DNA of 64,000 bases from Pyrus communis (GCF_963583255.1 NC_084817.1:17465989-17529988); one strand, 5' to 3'. Counted from the first letter of the stretch, positions 29,161 through 42,672 are shown. Notes: generated from the letters alone by a model not told the origin. Made by a program: numbers and translations.

Positions 29161-29706
29161 TCCTGGTGCAGCCGAACTAGAACGACGATAGCAGTAGAAT
29201 GCAAAAACGAAGAAACCACATACAATTGCAGTAACATCACGAGAACTTTGTGCAGAATAGTGTGGCATTACAGATAAAAGAACAGAGGAATTTCGAAGTT
29301 AGAACATACATTCTGCTCGTTAATGAGGGATAGAATGGTGCAACTACGGTGAAAATCACATTTGATTGTCTCCAGCATGCCTGTGGCTCAGGATCATTCT
29401 ACAGCTACGTGTGTGAGATTACGAGTGCCTCCAAGCATACACTGTTGCACCTGGGTCTGCTGAGAGTTTCATATTTTTCCATCTTCATATAAATGCAATT
29501 TGATGCATTCCCAAACAAATTTGTAGCCCCTCATTTCTACCTAGAATATTGACAATTACGTGGTGAGAATGGACAATGATAGAGCTCATCGCCAACCAAG
29601 ACGATATTCCATCTGCAATAGGAAAAAGGAGAAATGGATCCCTGATGGTGGCGATTGCACTGGAAATTCAACATACTCCTGCAAAATACATGTCCTGGTA
29701 CAGCTG
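29161..29706 (-). other. Probable 3' UTR and downstream region of the VPS9A gene
   Basis: Follows the stop codon of the VPS9A-like gene on the minus strand. No coding signal; the ORF at 29586-29792 overlaps the last exon in another frame. The polyadenylation site was not identified. Confidence 0.35.
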
Positions 29707-32700
29707 CTACTGAGAGGACTCCTCATGTGAACCATTCTGTGGTGCAGCGGCTTGATCCTGTGACAATCTAGATTCCAAATTTTCGACATCAATAAAGGGC
29801 TCCTTTAATCCATCATCCTCCTTATCAGTGTCATTTGACATCTCATTATTCTGCTCTACAGCTCTAGAGCGTTCCTGTTGCTTTACCGTTTCAGTATGCT
29901 GGTGGAACTCTGTATGCAAATTGTAAGGAAGAGATGGAGCAGCAACGCCTAACCCTTTGGAAAGACAAACATATTTGAATGCAAGTTGCTTGTAATTATT
30001 AAGAAGGTCCTCTACATCATTGATGCTTAGGTCCCCAACATTCGCAAACAAGTATGGATACTCCTGGAAAACCTGGCCCACCTGATCGTTGTTTACAAGG
30101 ACTGCTGCACCCTTATTCTCCAAATCCGAAAGATATGGAATTTTTGAATAGGGTGAGTTATCCTTTGCATTAGGTATCTTCTTCCCTCGGGATTTTGTTT
30201 CTGAAGATTTGGACTGTGCTGCTGGGTCCTTGTTGGCATTTGGAGGTTGATGTCTGGTTTCCATAGATTCTGATCTATGTACATATCCTGCAAATGGACT
30301 GCTTTGAGTATACTGACCATCCAAATCAGTTGAAAGTCCTGAAAGAAGTGCTCGAGCAGTTTCCATGTTCTTGTCATACTCAGATTCATCCAGTGAAATA
30401 GCGTTTGCATCAATATTCGAGATGAAGGACTCAACGGAGAGCATATTTGTGAAAAAATAGGATGCCTCACCAACTAATCGAGATTGTCGCCTGTACCTTT
30501 GTATATACAATAAATTTGAGTGCAGTTGTGGAGGGTTTGCCTGCATCGCATCGATACAATAAAGCAACTTTGTAAACCTGACATACTTTGTTGCCTTCTT
30601 CAACTGAAGAGCACAACCCACCTCTAGGGGGAACAATAATTCAAAAATTTACTTAAAATCAAAGATCATATGTATTGCATCAAAGGTAAATGTTTAATCA
30701 AATACTTCAAGCCATGATAAAAGTTAGTCATACCTTTAAAGTAACATAAATTAGGACTGGAAGAAATTCATCAGCTCCAGGGGGATTCTCATTGGAAGCA
30801 ACAGAAGCATTCATCAGCAAGTTATTGATAACCTTGCAACAATTGAGGATACACACAAGCTTATCCCTCGGTGCCTTATACATATTGATCTTTTGCAGTT
30901 CTTTTTGTGCAAGCTGCGAAGATTAAAAAATAAAATAAATAAAAAAATAAAAATAAAAAATAAAAAAAGAGCCAGGGTAAGGATTTTTGAGAGGTATCAA
31001 ACAAATAATTAAGTCGAAATACACAGAAGTCGGAAACAATAAATTATGATTGAACAATGCCCCATGCACATTCTCAGGAAAATAATAAAAACCTAAGGGC
31101 TGTTTGATAACCATTTCGTTTCAGTTTTATTTATCATTTTCTGTGCTATGGATTAACACAAAATGAAAACTAAAACAAAAAACTGGGAGACAGTTTTAAG
31201 TTAATTTCAGATTGAAGTTACTGTTTTCATACTATCTCCTTCGTTTCTCCGTCCTTCCTTCCACCACCTCCCTACATCCTTCTCCATTCCAATTTCTCAC
31301 GTATACTTTCCCTCTATCTCTAGCAGAAAAAATGACATGGTAATCAAATGGGCCCTAAGAAAAACAAAGTTGAATTACAAATTAGAGAGACCGAGACACA
31401 TTAATTACCCCACACATGGAGAGACAGTCAGTTCACACACCTCGGAAGAACTGTAAAGGGGGAAGTGATCTCTATTTTATGATTCTTTCAATTAGGTATT
31501 TGTCTGAGCTATAAAAACTACTGCCTACGTTGGAAAACCTCCGATCATCATGACTATTTCTTTTTTAATACCTGTCAACATGTGTGTAGGTTTTCTCCGA
31601 GAAGGCCCTTGAACAAGGACCTATAACAAATATAGACGGCTCATATGCAAATCAATACATCTCGATTAAGATCCATGACCATATCTTTATATAATGTACC
31701 TCATTCGTGCATATCTAATATAGGAAATTTGGTTTAGGTCAACAAACAATTTCGTATTTCGGCAGAGGTCAATCTTCTATTTATTTTCTAGTATAGATTG
31801 GAATAAAGAATCTTCCTCTCCATCTAAGGTTAATACCATTTGCTAAAATTTCTCTTCATTGAGCTATCTTTAAAACCCAAAATGTTGATTAATTCAATCC
31901 TAATGTTGAAATATTTTGTGACCTCAAACAAATTACCCCTGTTTGATATGTGTATTATATATTAATGCCATGAGCATACAAGGACGCTTCATTTATACAT
32001 ATTTCATATGGGTAGTCCTCTACTCACCAGCCATGAAGTCTCATTTTGAAAGGTGGGCTTGATATCCAAATTTTCCGGCCGAATAAACTGTTGTACTAAA
32101 GCCATCTTCTCATACAGTTGCTCATCAAGTTTTACATCATCTGGAAGCGAAGCAAATACGCGAGGAAACAACTTTGTCATAACATACTTCTCCAGTCCCT
32201 GCATTTAACAAAAACCCACAAACGAAAAAGTACCAACAACATCAACAAATCATACATATATTAACACAAATTGTTAGCCAAAACACTTTATAGCAAGCAA
32301 AACGACAATGCAAATAGTTGGACTCGTAAAATCGAACAAGGGTGTAAAATTCAATGTCAAATTCAAGCTCAAAGTTGAAACTCACTTCGCCGGCACTGTC
32401 GAGCTCCTCCTCTGAACAGCCCGCCCAAAGTGGATGAGCCCTGAAATCAATTTCCATCCGGGAAAAGAAGTCCTGCACTGCAGCGCTGTCCCTCTCCGGA
32501 TCAGGAGCATTGTTCGTAAACGACACTATGAAACTGCAATCCAGTCCAATCCAATCCAATCCAATCCAATTCAATTCAATGCAAAACAAACACAACACAT
32601 CTTTGTTAACACTCAATTCTCAACTACAGTAATTAGAGATCATCACTACATCAACAAGCAATGAAATGAACGATCGGAATCTTAAAAATTCGTTTCACCT

Positions 32701-32790
32701 CTTTATGGACTTGACGAAATCGGCGGCCGACGGTTGACGCATGCGTTCCAGAAAGTCGTGCAGTCCTAAGAACACGTCGGCGTTCTCCAT
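29707..32790 (-). CDS. VPS9A: VPS9-domain Rab5 guanine nucleotide exchange factor, VPS9A-like (five exons)
   Basis: Activates plant Rab5 GTPases (RHA1, ARA7, ARA6) on endosomes, driving endosomal and vacuolar traffic. Exons on the minus strand are 32790-32699, 32533-32386, 32198-32028, 30913-30734 and 30540-29707; all junctions are GT/AG and phases agree, giving 474 residues. The start ([10 protein letters not shown]) matches the Arabidopsis protein. An N-terminal helical bundle is followed by the VPS9 core (about 100-250) with [20 protein letters not shown]. The catalytic aspartate falls at D185 and the conserved tyrosine at Y225, the same numbers as in AtVPS9a. The last exon continues into a divergent, acidic, Ser/Gln-rich tail ending HEESSQ, shorter than in Arabidopsis (about 520 residues). 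The paralogue VPS9B cannot be fully excluded. Confidence 0.92.
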
Positions 32791-34051
32791 TCTCTTCCGT
32801 CCGATGGCTCCAAAACCTCAGCCCGCGGCGATGATGAGAGAGAGAGGGGGAGAGAGCTGGAGAGCAGAGTGCTTTTACTTCCAAGGCCAATTGCAAATTG
32901 ATTGTGATGGAGCCGATGCACGAATTGATTATCTGATAAAAGAACACAGCATCCAACGTTAATTAACCAAAAAAGTTAATTAACTTCGTAAATATTAAAA
33001 TTTAATTCACCTCTCAGAGCGCGTCCTATTTTTCATATTTATTTTTTTAGTAATTTTTTTCCAGTTTTCACTTTTTTTTATTTATTAAAAACTTGTTGAT
33101 AACAACTTTTAACCTTTAAGTTTTTAAAAATAAAAACCGAAAGCTATTGTTTTTCAGTTTGTTTAGAAAAAATTTGGAGTTTAAAAACTTATTTGATAAT
33201 TACTTTTAGTTAAAAAAAATCAAAAAAAACAAAATCGAAAATTGACAACCTAATATTTAAAACTCTAGAAATTAGTTTTTAGTTTTTCAAAAAGTGAAAA
33301 CAAAATGGTTTTCAAAATTTGACATTAAGTTTTTAGATTTTTTTTCTTTTCAGCATTCATTTTTTCTTAAACTGAAAATTAAAAGTAGTTATTAAATAAG
33401 TTTTCACTTTCATAAGAAAAATTAAGAATGAAAATCGAAATGATGATGAAAAGACTCCTTAGTTTTCAAAGTTTGACTTCAATGTTTAGTTTTTAGTTTG
33501 ACTTTTTTGTTGAGTATTGAAACCAATTGTCTAGGTTTCAAAAAGGAAAATACATTGTAATAATTAGGGTCATTTGATAATTATTTTTCTTTTAGTTTTT
33601 AAATTTCTATTAATTAATGGTGAAATGATCATTAAACGAAACGAGTGAAAAAAAACAAAAGTTTAAATCACGACAATCAAAATTACGAGGTCCAAAGTAT
33701 AGACATTGACCAAGTCCACCTCCGACGCATGTAGAGCCCTTTAGCGGACCCCATAAGCCCAATCAAATGAAGGATAATGTTAGGGAAATAAACTTGTAGA
33801 TAAGGAAGTTGATAATACGATTATGATTTGATAAACGTGTTCATTTCTATTGGTGTTTTCTTCGCTAGGGTTTTGAAAAGAAAGCTGCAATAGGGTAATG
33901 CTAGAGAAACAAAATTTGCAAATTAAATGATGTGTCACAAGCATAAATGAGCATGTTTATCAATACTTAAGTAATAAACCAATCATCAACTTTCATGTCC
34001 TTTTAATTTTCCGAACATTACTCTTGCAAATAAGAAGAGCGTAAAACTGCA
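32791..34051. other. VPS9A upstream region and AT-rich spacer
   Basis: Next to the VPS9A start is a leader with a CT-rich tract on the minus strand ('gagagagaggggga' at 32839 on the plus strand). 33000-33680 is low-complexity AT-rich DNA with many 'aaaaac' and 'gtttt' runs and no gene. A possible short MITE lies at 33893-34026. Confidence 0.4.
33893..34026. mobile_element. Possible short MITE
   Basis: Imperfect inverted ends, 'gggtaatgctagagaaac' at the left and 'ttccgaacattactctt' at the right, bound about 130 bp of AT-rich sequence. No TSD was confirmed. Confidence 0.35.
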
Positions 34052-35107
34052 ATGGAGGAGGATCGGATCAGTGAGCTACCTGATGAATTCTAATTGCCAT
34101 TATTTCTCGGTTGAATATTGAGGAATCAGCAAAGACTTGTTTCTTCTCTAAGAGATGGATAAATTTGTGGAAACATGTTTAGTTGTCTCGGTCTCAACTT
34201 TGATTCAAAGAAGTACAGACTGGTTGATCGGATGAACAAAATACTCTTGGAATATCATCTGGGTGAAACCCTAGAAGCTTTCAGATGTCTTCCAGTCGTG
34301 CTCCACACGCAATCGTGTTTCCCCTTGTTTAGAAGCATGCATGCACCATTGCACTCTCCCTCACCATGCTATATTTGAATGCAAAAGCAATGCGAATGAC
34401 TGAAGCATTTCGATCGATTTAATGATATTTTTCATCAGTTATGCACTCTCAACCCTTCGCATTGAAGTATACGCGAGGGGGGAACATATCTTCAGCTCCC
34501 TGCAGATTTTCCTGAAATAACCAGTCTCGAGAACGTATCATATAGTGTTGTTGCGGAGGACAAACGAAGCCTCGTGAGTTTGGCTCCCTTGATAGAGCGA
34601 TCTCCTCTCTTCGGTAGAATTACAATCGATATAAAATAGGCAAATCTAGATTTGTTCACAAGCAGCAGACACAATTTATTGAACAAAAATAAAATGCAAA
34701 ATAAAGTTACTGATTTTATGTCTGAGTGAGAGTTACGGCCTAGTCAAGTGCCTATGCTGGCTAGACGGGCTAGTCAAACGCCTAAAGAGGACTAGGCGTC
34801 ATTTCTTGATTTTCAAACGTCTAGACATTAATCGGGCAGTGACCAAACGTCTAGTGCCTCAACGGGGATTTTTAAAACAATCACACAAGATTAATTTTAA
34901 AAGTCTGCATCAATACTTTAAGGTGATGAAGTTTCATGGCTTCGTTGGGTACACTATTGACACCGGATTTGCCATGTACTTGATCGAGAATGCAGTCATG
35001 CTTGAAAAGGTTATTGTCGAACAAGCCACGGAATTCAGTCACAAGTTCAAAATGACAGATCAGGAGAAGTTGACGGCTACAAAACAGTCTGCAAAAGTAC
35101 CATCCTG
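34052..35107 (+). pseudogene. F-box/LRR (FBD-type) protein pseudogene
   Basis: The start reads MEEDRISELPDE. After a frameshift it continues with the F-box signature IAIISRLNIEESAKTC and SKRWINLWKHV, then stops. Further downstream, 34455-34638 reads as an LRR/FBD-like segment (ITSLENVSYSVVAEDKRSLV), and 34900-35107 as the C-terminal FBD-like part (KFHGFVGYTIDTGFAMYLIE). The intact family acts as SCF ubiquitin-ligase substrate receptors. Here several stops and frameshifts, a lost central LRR region and an unrelated stretch at about 34640-34890 make it non-functional. Confidence 0.75.
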
Positions 35108-35142
35108 AACTGAGCTAAAGATGAGCTAAAGATGATATAGTA

Positions 35143-35592
35143 AGAGGAAATTGTAGTAATACTCTCTTAATTTTAATACAATTGGAGTAATGGTTCATCA
35201 ACTAAAATTTCATGACTATTGATCCCTTAACTCATCAAAACGTGAAGTTATGGTCCTTTATGTCAACTCCGTTAGAACTTCAGTTAAAATGAGTTGCGTG
35301 CCATGCACGTGAAGCTAAATCAAGGGGCAAATATAAAAAACCAAATGAAAAAAATTGTAGCAATGAACCTTAAACTTTAACCCAATTGAAGAAATAGTAC
35401 CTCAATTTTAACCCTATTGAAGTAATGGTCCCTAACTTTAACCCAATTGTAGCAATTGTCTTTTTAATATGACTCATTTTGACTGAATTCTAACGAACCA
35501 TAGCTACATATTTTAATGAGTTAAATGACCGGCGATCATGGATTTTTAGTCAATGAACCATTGCTCTAATTGAGTTAAATTTTTCCACTTCC
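35143..35592. mobile_element. Non-autonomous inverted-repeat element
   Basis: The left arm ('caattggagtaatggttcat' onward to 'cagttaaaatgagt') is repeated inverted at the right ('gactcattttgactgaattc' to 'gaaccattgctctaattgag') over about 140 bp. The centre holds four related 'aactttaacccaattg' units. No TSD was fixed. Confidence 0.6.
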
Positions 35593-36259
35593 ATTGTTTT
35601 CCTAAAACTTAAAAGCTCTTTTAAGTTGGTGACAACAACGAAAAAAACAGGATGAGATCATACAAAATCGTTTTAGTTTGGTGAGAAAAATAAAGAACAC
35701 ATCAGACTTGCACGGTGCTTGATTTAGTTTTTTTTTCCGGTAAGTTTAGTTAAAAAAGAGAAGAATTCTTACTGCGGTCTCGTCGCATAACACGAAACCT
35801 TTGGCTAAAGCAATGGATTTTCTGTTTTGCATTACATAAGTGGAAGGATACAATACAACATCGATTCCAAACGTTACTCCTGCTATTGGGACTACAACCG
35901 ACTCCCACATCAGAAAACATTTCGGTCCTACGTAAAACTACATCACAAGAGCTGTCAATTTGTATAGATACTATATTGTACCCTCCCACGCGCAGTGACA
36001 ATTGGAAGTATTTTCAGATTCACGTCGATGAAATCGCCAAACACTTGGACTGAACAGCTTTCACATAACTTAAGCACCAACCTCATTAGCTCTCAGGTTT
36101 TCAAAAAAAGTTGAAGAAATCAGTGCCTTGGACATCATGTGTATCAGATCCATGTGCAATGCTATCTCCTATACTCTCTAGAAGACTGTCAGCTGAAGTT
36201 GATGTGAATCACAATTTGAAAAAATTTTACACAAGAAAGACCTTACAACGTGAACCGGT
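35593..36259 (-). other. 3' flank of the galactosyltransferase gene
   Basis: Follows the stop codon on the minus strand; the first few hundred bases are the likely 3' UTR. No independent gene is supported. Confidence 0.35.
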
Positions 36260-39131
36260 TTAGAATAGCGAACTCCAAACAGCTGCATCCCCTTCACCAC
36301 ACTTTTCATGAACAGATTTAATCCTTTCCACCGACTTGCAGATACCGCTGCAGCTCCAATCAAATGATGCAATACACACATTACCTGCCTGTGCCTTCCA
36401 CTCACAATCTGCAGACGATTCATATAAATTACAAATACCCCAGCAACGGACAAGGTTATCAAATTTACACGTTGTAAACAGACTGATAAATCTGTTGTGT
36501 GGGAAAGACTGACTTAAGTCGTCTATTGGGTAGTGAAACATGCACCGATGCCATTACCAATATCACACTGCATTTCTTTGCCTTTTCTCTTTAGATTTGG
36601 ATGCAAGACATTCACCAATCACATAATTTTTCAAAAAACAGTACCTGGTGGAGTCCCACAGCACATATTGCGTTCATCAATGTGTTCAACTTCAAGACCA
36701 ATAAACCACGAACCAAGTGACACATCTTCATTGGCATACTTATGCAATATGGGCCTGCAATAAACGATAGGATGTCACAGAACTCTATCATGTCTTGCAG
36801 AAAGTAATACACGAAAATTTTCAAACCATGTTTACCACTTCAAACACCTTGCAGACTTTATTAAGTATGAACCCTTGAATTAATCTCGTTGAGAACACCA
36901 CTGCTTTCAGGCCATTACTTTGATTTAGATCCATATCAGAGGTATTATTTTCTCATATTTTTTGCAAATTTCATATAATGGACAACACAACATTTTGAAA
37001 GGTCAAAGAAAAACCCAGACTTCTTTTTTATTTCTTTCATATTACCAAAGCTAGGATCAAAGATGTTTGCAATGTCTTTGACCATTCAATGCATTTCTAA
37101 TATCCAACACAAATATGTCAAGTTTCAACATCTAGTACAAGATTTTCAATGCAGTACTGCAGTTACTTCTATTTGGAGAAATAGAAAAGATGATCTTATA
37201 TATTCTTACTGGTTAATGGAGACGTATGTAGCAAGATCCCTTGAAATTGCATAAATCTGTCCAGTTGCATGCCGGAAGTACTTGTTTCCCTCCTCTCCAA
37301 ACTTCCAATACTCTGGTTCATGGTACTTCACATTCCTAGAGAGTAAAGAAATATAACAAGATCAATCTCTCCTCCTTGAAAGCACACGCAAATTGAAGAG
37401 TAACATTATCTCTCATTGTCATAAATGCATCAGGACAATTACTTTTGGGCAAGAACAGGTCCAGATTTCATACACCCAATGTAGACTCTTGGTTTTGAAC
37501 GGTGACGGGCAAGAGTAGTACCTAGCATACCTATGCAAGTAAGACTGGTAAGAAACTCATCCTTGGTAATAATATTTATACAGTTATTCTAGTTGAAGAT
37601 AAAGCGATGATGCAGCAGTGCATACCTAAATTGACATGTACATCATCATCCACCTTGACATAAAAATCAGCATCCCATTGTGCAACTGCAGTATTGAAGA
37701 AAATTTTCGTTTTGGCAGACAATTCATGATAGCCTTCAACGTGTTCCTACAGTGAAAAACAAGAATGATACCGAATTCCTAGCAGAATTGTCTTAATAGT
37801 AGTTCCACATAAACAAAGCTTTATGTCTACTCTCTTACCAGCCTGAGGAAATCATTATGTTGAGCATCTTCTGAATCAATGGCTCGATCCAAAATGCTGT
37901 TGGATGTTGCACTGTACAAATGAGGCAGATAACACTCAGGGCAGGTTTGGATAGAAAAAAAAAAACCATTTCAATAACCTATCCACTATCTTTGTGTGCC
38001 ATGCATTTGAAGGAAAAACAAAAAACAGGTTATGGCCTCTATTCATATGTATAATGTATACCGTATACCTTCCTATCCTCCATATTATTCCTTTCGCTCA
38101 GAAAAAAAAATGGCATGTCATAGTTACAACATAATGGTCAGACATTTTATGACTTCCAACACTACCACTAGCTCACACAGCAAGAACAGCAAGTAGTAAA
38201 GGTAACATTAGCAAAAGAAAAGGAAAAACTAAGTTGCAAGTCTCAATATCTAAAATGCTGAAAAAAAAACTAAAGAGGAGCAGGTGATGCAGAAAAAACC
38301 CATAAATGAGCTATTGGGAGATCATAATGCACGTGGTATGTGTTTTTAGGTTAGCAAAAGAAAAAGGTGTGAACTAAGCTGCAAGTCTCAATCTTTAATT
38401 TTTGACTTAAAACTAAAGTAAGGGTGGCAAGTGATGCAGAACTTGTTACTGCTAAATGATTAGTTTACTGTTATCTGGACATTTTACCACACCACAAAAC
38501 GACTGTATGAATGAATTTACTTAATTACTTAGCCATTTAGAGCACTGCCTTCTCCAAGTAGAAGTATTAAATTTCGTGGGAATGAGCACATGCATATGTC
38601 AAAATTGCCTCATCAAATTTCACTGCATAGGCTGCAATTCTATGATCTAAATGTAACTTTTCCATACCTGTGGCCAATCATAAATCGGATAACTATCCCT
38701 TTCTCGCGCTCCAACTGCAGTAGCTTTTCCCCTGCCGAACAATTCAGACACTTTCAGCAAGCAGGGCCATAAAAGCATGGATCTTGTTTACACTAATACA
38801 GAAGAATTACAAGCTTGCAGTACCTTGAGGCATCCAAGTCTCTCTAACTGAATCTCGCCTCCTCCTACTACTAAAAGCAGTGTTAATTCCAATAACAATA
38901 AATGCTTTCTTTCTAGTTGAATTGGCCTTAGACAATTGCGAGTTGGCAGTGGAGCCACCGGAGTTCCCCATCTCCTGCGAACTCCGAGCTGCCGCCAATT
39001 CCATCTGAATCGACGCCATCTGCTTGTCTAGAGATCTGGCATGCCTCCGCGAAATTCACAATAAAATAGCCAAATTTTCAGTACCCAGTACAAATTCATA
39101 CAATTCCAACAAAAACAAAACATCCCAAATC

Positions 39132-39176
<45 letters not shown>

Positions 39177-39667
39177 GAACAAGAGCTCAAGTGCTTGCAC
39201 TCACTGAATTGATTCATGAGTTCTGTGGATTTCGTCCATCACATTCTTATCTTGTCCATGCTTCTATAAATAGCAACAAATTTCTTCTCAAAGAATACTC
39301 AAATTTAACCAAAAGGGTATGTAATTATAGAGAAATTAATTAAAATTAACACCTTCTTAGTTGCGCAATCTTCCGAGACGATTTGAAGCTCTTGCTCTTG
39401 GCGTCGAGTCGAAATTAGCTGACCGTTGGTTTCAGGTGCTGCCCACATTCTGCTACCATAAAAAATTCAAAACCCATAATTTGTTTCAGCACTAAAACCT
39501 AGAGAGAGAAAGTTAGAGAGAGAGAGAGAATTCCAATTGAACAAAACCAAAATTTGGGTAAGCTGGAAACGTTACCTGCCGGTGATGAGCATGCCGAGAA
39601 GGAAAGCGGGGATGCAGAAAATGGGAATCCATGTGGCGGAGATCTTCTTGGAGCTTCGGCTCTTCAT
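36260..39667 (-). CDS. GT31 beta-1,3-galactosyltransferase with DUF4094 (eleven exons)
   Basis: Predicted Golgi type II membrane enzyme adding beta-1,3-linked galactose from UDP-Gal, probably to arabinogalactan proteins or N-glycans. Minus-strand exons: 39667-39576, 39449-39353, 39263-39205, 39035-38824, 38731-38668, 37911-37839, 37746-37626, 37530-37443, 37335-37210, 36754-36645 and 36408-36260; phases agree and the product is 396 residues, close to the Arabidopsis family. It begins [20 protein letters not shown], a short basic cytosolic tail and signal anchor (about 11-30). DUF4094 follows, then the transferase with [12 protein letters not shown], the metal/UDP-binding VDDDVHVN (DDD at 232-234), [17 protein letters not shown], and a C-terminal Cys-rich [11 protein letters not shown]...CSGICKSVE. 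Arabidopsis B3GALT1-6 are the nearest group; the exact orthologue is not resolved. Confidence 0.93.
39130..39173. repeat. Long oligo(A) tract in intron 3 of the galactosyltransferase gene
   Basis: About 40 consecutive A residues, oligo(T) on the gene's strand, close upstream of the exon 4 acceptor at 39036. Length is likely polymorphic. No retroposon was identified next to it. Confidence 0.9.
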
Positions 39668-40929
39668 TTCTTCTCTCTGAATGTAGAGAGAGAAAGAAAG
39701 TAGAGAGAGAGAGAAGAAGTTGTGACGAAGCTGATTGCGAGATGAGAGAGACGGTGAGAATTTGTAGGTGGGATTTAGAAAGAGAAAGAGGTTTGAATTT
39801 TCTTACGAATTTTAGGCCTGTTGGGGTCCATTTGTACCCTTAAATCTCTGGACCGCCAAAAAAAAATTTGTTTGGCATGGACTTTTTGCGAATTTATGCG
39901 AATTTGTGTCTCCGTGTTTGGCCATGGCGTTCGTCTCAAGTCGCCGTCTCTCCGCGCCAGTTACGCCACTGGTCAAGAATCAATGACCCGTTTTTTAACT
40001 CGGATGCGTTACTTCCCATCCAGTTTGGAAACCCGACCCGTTGTTTGGCTTCTTTGGAAAATACAGGCGTGAGAATTTTGAAGTGGATGCATCAAAGATC
40101 CACAGTGGCCTGCAACATTATTAAACTGATTTGGATTTGAGGAGAAATTTTTTAGTGTGCCGCGAACACAATTTGATATACTTATAAAATAAATGGTCGC
40201 AAATACAGTCCGGTACTCGTAAAACAAGTGGCTGGAAAAAAAAAATTCAAGTACCCAACCACTTTTATTATGGAATAGGATCCTATCCAGATCCTCTTTG
40301 TAAAGATTCTAGGAATTAGTTCATTGTATCATTTCATTAATCATCATGAGACCAAAAATCATTTTGAATTTTTTATTTAAAATTGAATACAAACAGAATT
40401 TAATGAAAACTGTCAGCACGATGTACGATGATGGCTAATATAAATTACAAGGATCTGAATATGATCCCCATTCTTATGTTATGACAGTCAATGTACCAAA
40501 TTGTGATCATAACACACTGAAAAATATCTTTTTAATAAGATAAATAAGTAAATACATAAGAGGATATGGTTCCTTCATTTAAACCTAGGAAAAATTTTAT
40601 CCGGAATTTCAACTGTTTTTTTTAAGTAATTCGGAATTTCAACTTGAACGAAAAAAAAATAGTAGCCGACGCTAATATTACAAGTATTTTTACCCTCTCT
40701 GAAAATAGGTCCAAAATCAAAGGCGTAGGGGTATACTTTATAGGTAACTAACTATTAAACTCATGCCACTAGAAAATTACGTTTAAACAAATTAAAAACG
40801 TGCAAGTAATTTGGATTTGGAGATTTAACGTTCTAAGGATGTGTTTTAGACTTGAAAATTAAGGTGTGGGTCCAACAGTCAGTGTTCGGGGTTATGATTC
40901 ATGGTACGGGGTTTGAGGTGCCAGTATTT
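39668..40929. other. Galactosyltransferase promoter region and spacer
   Basis: 39668-39790 is a GA-rich region on the plus strand, a CT-rich leader for the minus-strand gene. Overlapping plus-strand ORFs at 39631-40140 show no recognisable domain and are taken as chance. 40140-40929 is AT-rich without features. Confidence 0.4.
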
Positions 40930-41100
40930 GATTTTTTTTTATTAAATAATATTATCTACATTAAGAAATTAGGGGAGCAAACTAAATCTCATAATGAGTT
41001 AGTAATAATGTAGTTCAAATTCTTCTTTAACCAGAATCAAACCTAAGATTTCTCACTTACAAGTGAAAATAAATACTATTAGACCGTAGTACTAAATGAT
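40930..41100 (-). mobile_element. tRNA-derived SINE with poly(A) tail
   Basis: On the minus strand the order is an A-box region (ACTACGGTCTAATAGTATTT), a B-box region (CTTAGGTTTGATTCTGG), a body with 'gaatttgaactacattatta' and a terminal 'tagataatattatttaat' followed by an oligo(A) tail (T-run at 40931-40940 on the plus strand). This order is diagnostic of a Pol III SINE. Relatives are at 10866-10912 and 57681-57795. Confidence 0.75.
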
Positions 41101-42672
41101 TCAAAACTTTCAATTTTTAACCCTATTATTTTACCGCAAATCAAACACGTGTACGATACGAAATGCGAGTAAAGTATAATCATGTCCAATTTAAATCATT
41201 TCACTATTGAGCATGAGTTTAATTCTTTATTGCCCATGAATCTAGTCTTTATATATCGACAAAAGCTAAGGTACAATTTTGTATTTTACATAGTACAAAA
41301 TATAGAATATTTTTTATGTTACAATTTTATTATCTATATTTGTTGCAGGCATAATTTATTGAACTATTTTAAGAGAATGATCAGAGGGAGGCCAGCAGAA
41401 ATAAGGGAGAGAAGAGATATATTTAATTGTGAGGTGTGTGTTATATCACTCCATTGTGCCTTTATTTATAGTAGTATGATAGGTTAAATCCTTACCCTAA
41501 TAAGATTACAACTCTAATAGGATAATATCTAACTTAGGGAATATTCCAAGATATCCCTATATACACTAAGATTTATACAATCACATTCTTAATCTAAATA
41601 TGATTGCAACAATCCCCCCTTGAGTGTGTAAAATACTTAAACAAAACATCGCTTCAGATCTTCAGCAATAGAACAGTTAATGAAGTTGTTGGCACAACGG
41701 GCAAATACGAGTCTCAAATTGATGAAAGTATGCATTGGTAGTAAAACTCCCAAAACTTCGCTATGGTAAAACCTAAGGTAGGTAAAAACCAATAGAATAA
41801 GGTGAAAAGTGAGAAGTATGTATAATGTCTAAAACAAACGCCATATAGGACGAAAGTAATGAACCCAGCGGAGTATGATCATCCCAGGATAGGTGCTTCA
41901 TCAAAACCTTGTTAGGTAGCAAAAACTCAATGGGAAAAATGCTCATAATCGTAGGAAAAAGAGTACATTAAGATCAAGTGCGTATGCTTCAAGATACTCC
42001 CCCTGAGTTAGACATAACTTCCAAATAAGAGAACTACAAACAATTCAACTCATACAACTCATATTATTTAGGCATACCGATTCCTTGGACGAGCTTCTCA
42101 AAAGTAGACTTGGGCAATGACTTGGTAAAGAGATAAACTTGGTTGTCCTGGGAATGGATTTGCTTGACTTTAATGTTCTGATGATGTTGTTGCTAGTGAG
42201 AATAAAAGAACTTCGACACTATATGCTTGGTGTTGTCTCCCTTGATGTATTCCTTCTTTAACTACTCGATATATGTTGCGTTGTCTTCAAAGATCGTTGT
42301 AGGAAGGTCAATGATGATAGTAAGACCACTAGTGCTTCGAATATGTTTCATGACTGCTCTCAACCAAAAGCACTAACACAATGCTTCATGCAAGGTGAGA
42401 ATCTCAGCATGGTTCGGCGAAGTTGAAACTAGTGTTTACTTGGTAGACCTCCAAGATATTGCAATGTCTCCAACGGTAAAGACATAGCATGTTTGAGAAC
42501 GTGCCCTATAAGGGTCAGACAGATAGCCAGCATCTGCATAATCAACGAAGCGGGAATCAAACCGAGGACCAAGGGGTTGGCAACTTCACTTAAGGATTCA
42601 TGGGTGTATCTGTTGTAACCTTGAGGTAGCGAAAAATCTTTAACATCATTCCAATGTCTGCATGTAACGCAT

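Noticed and set aside
39631..40140. Plus-strand ORFs upstream of the galactosyltransferase gene
   Set aside because: They overlap exon 1 or the promoter in antisense and overlap each other in different frames, with no recognisable domain.
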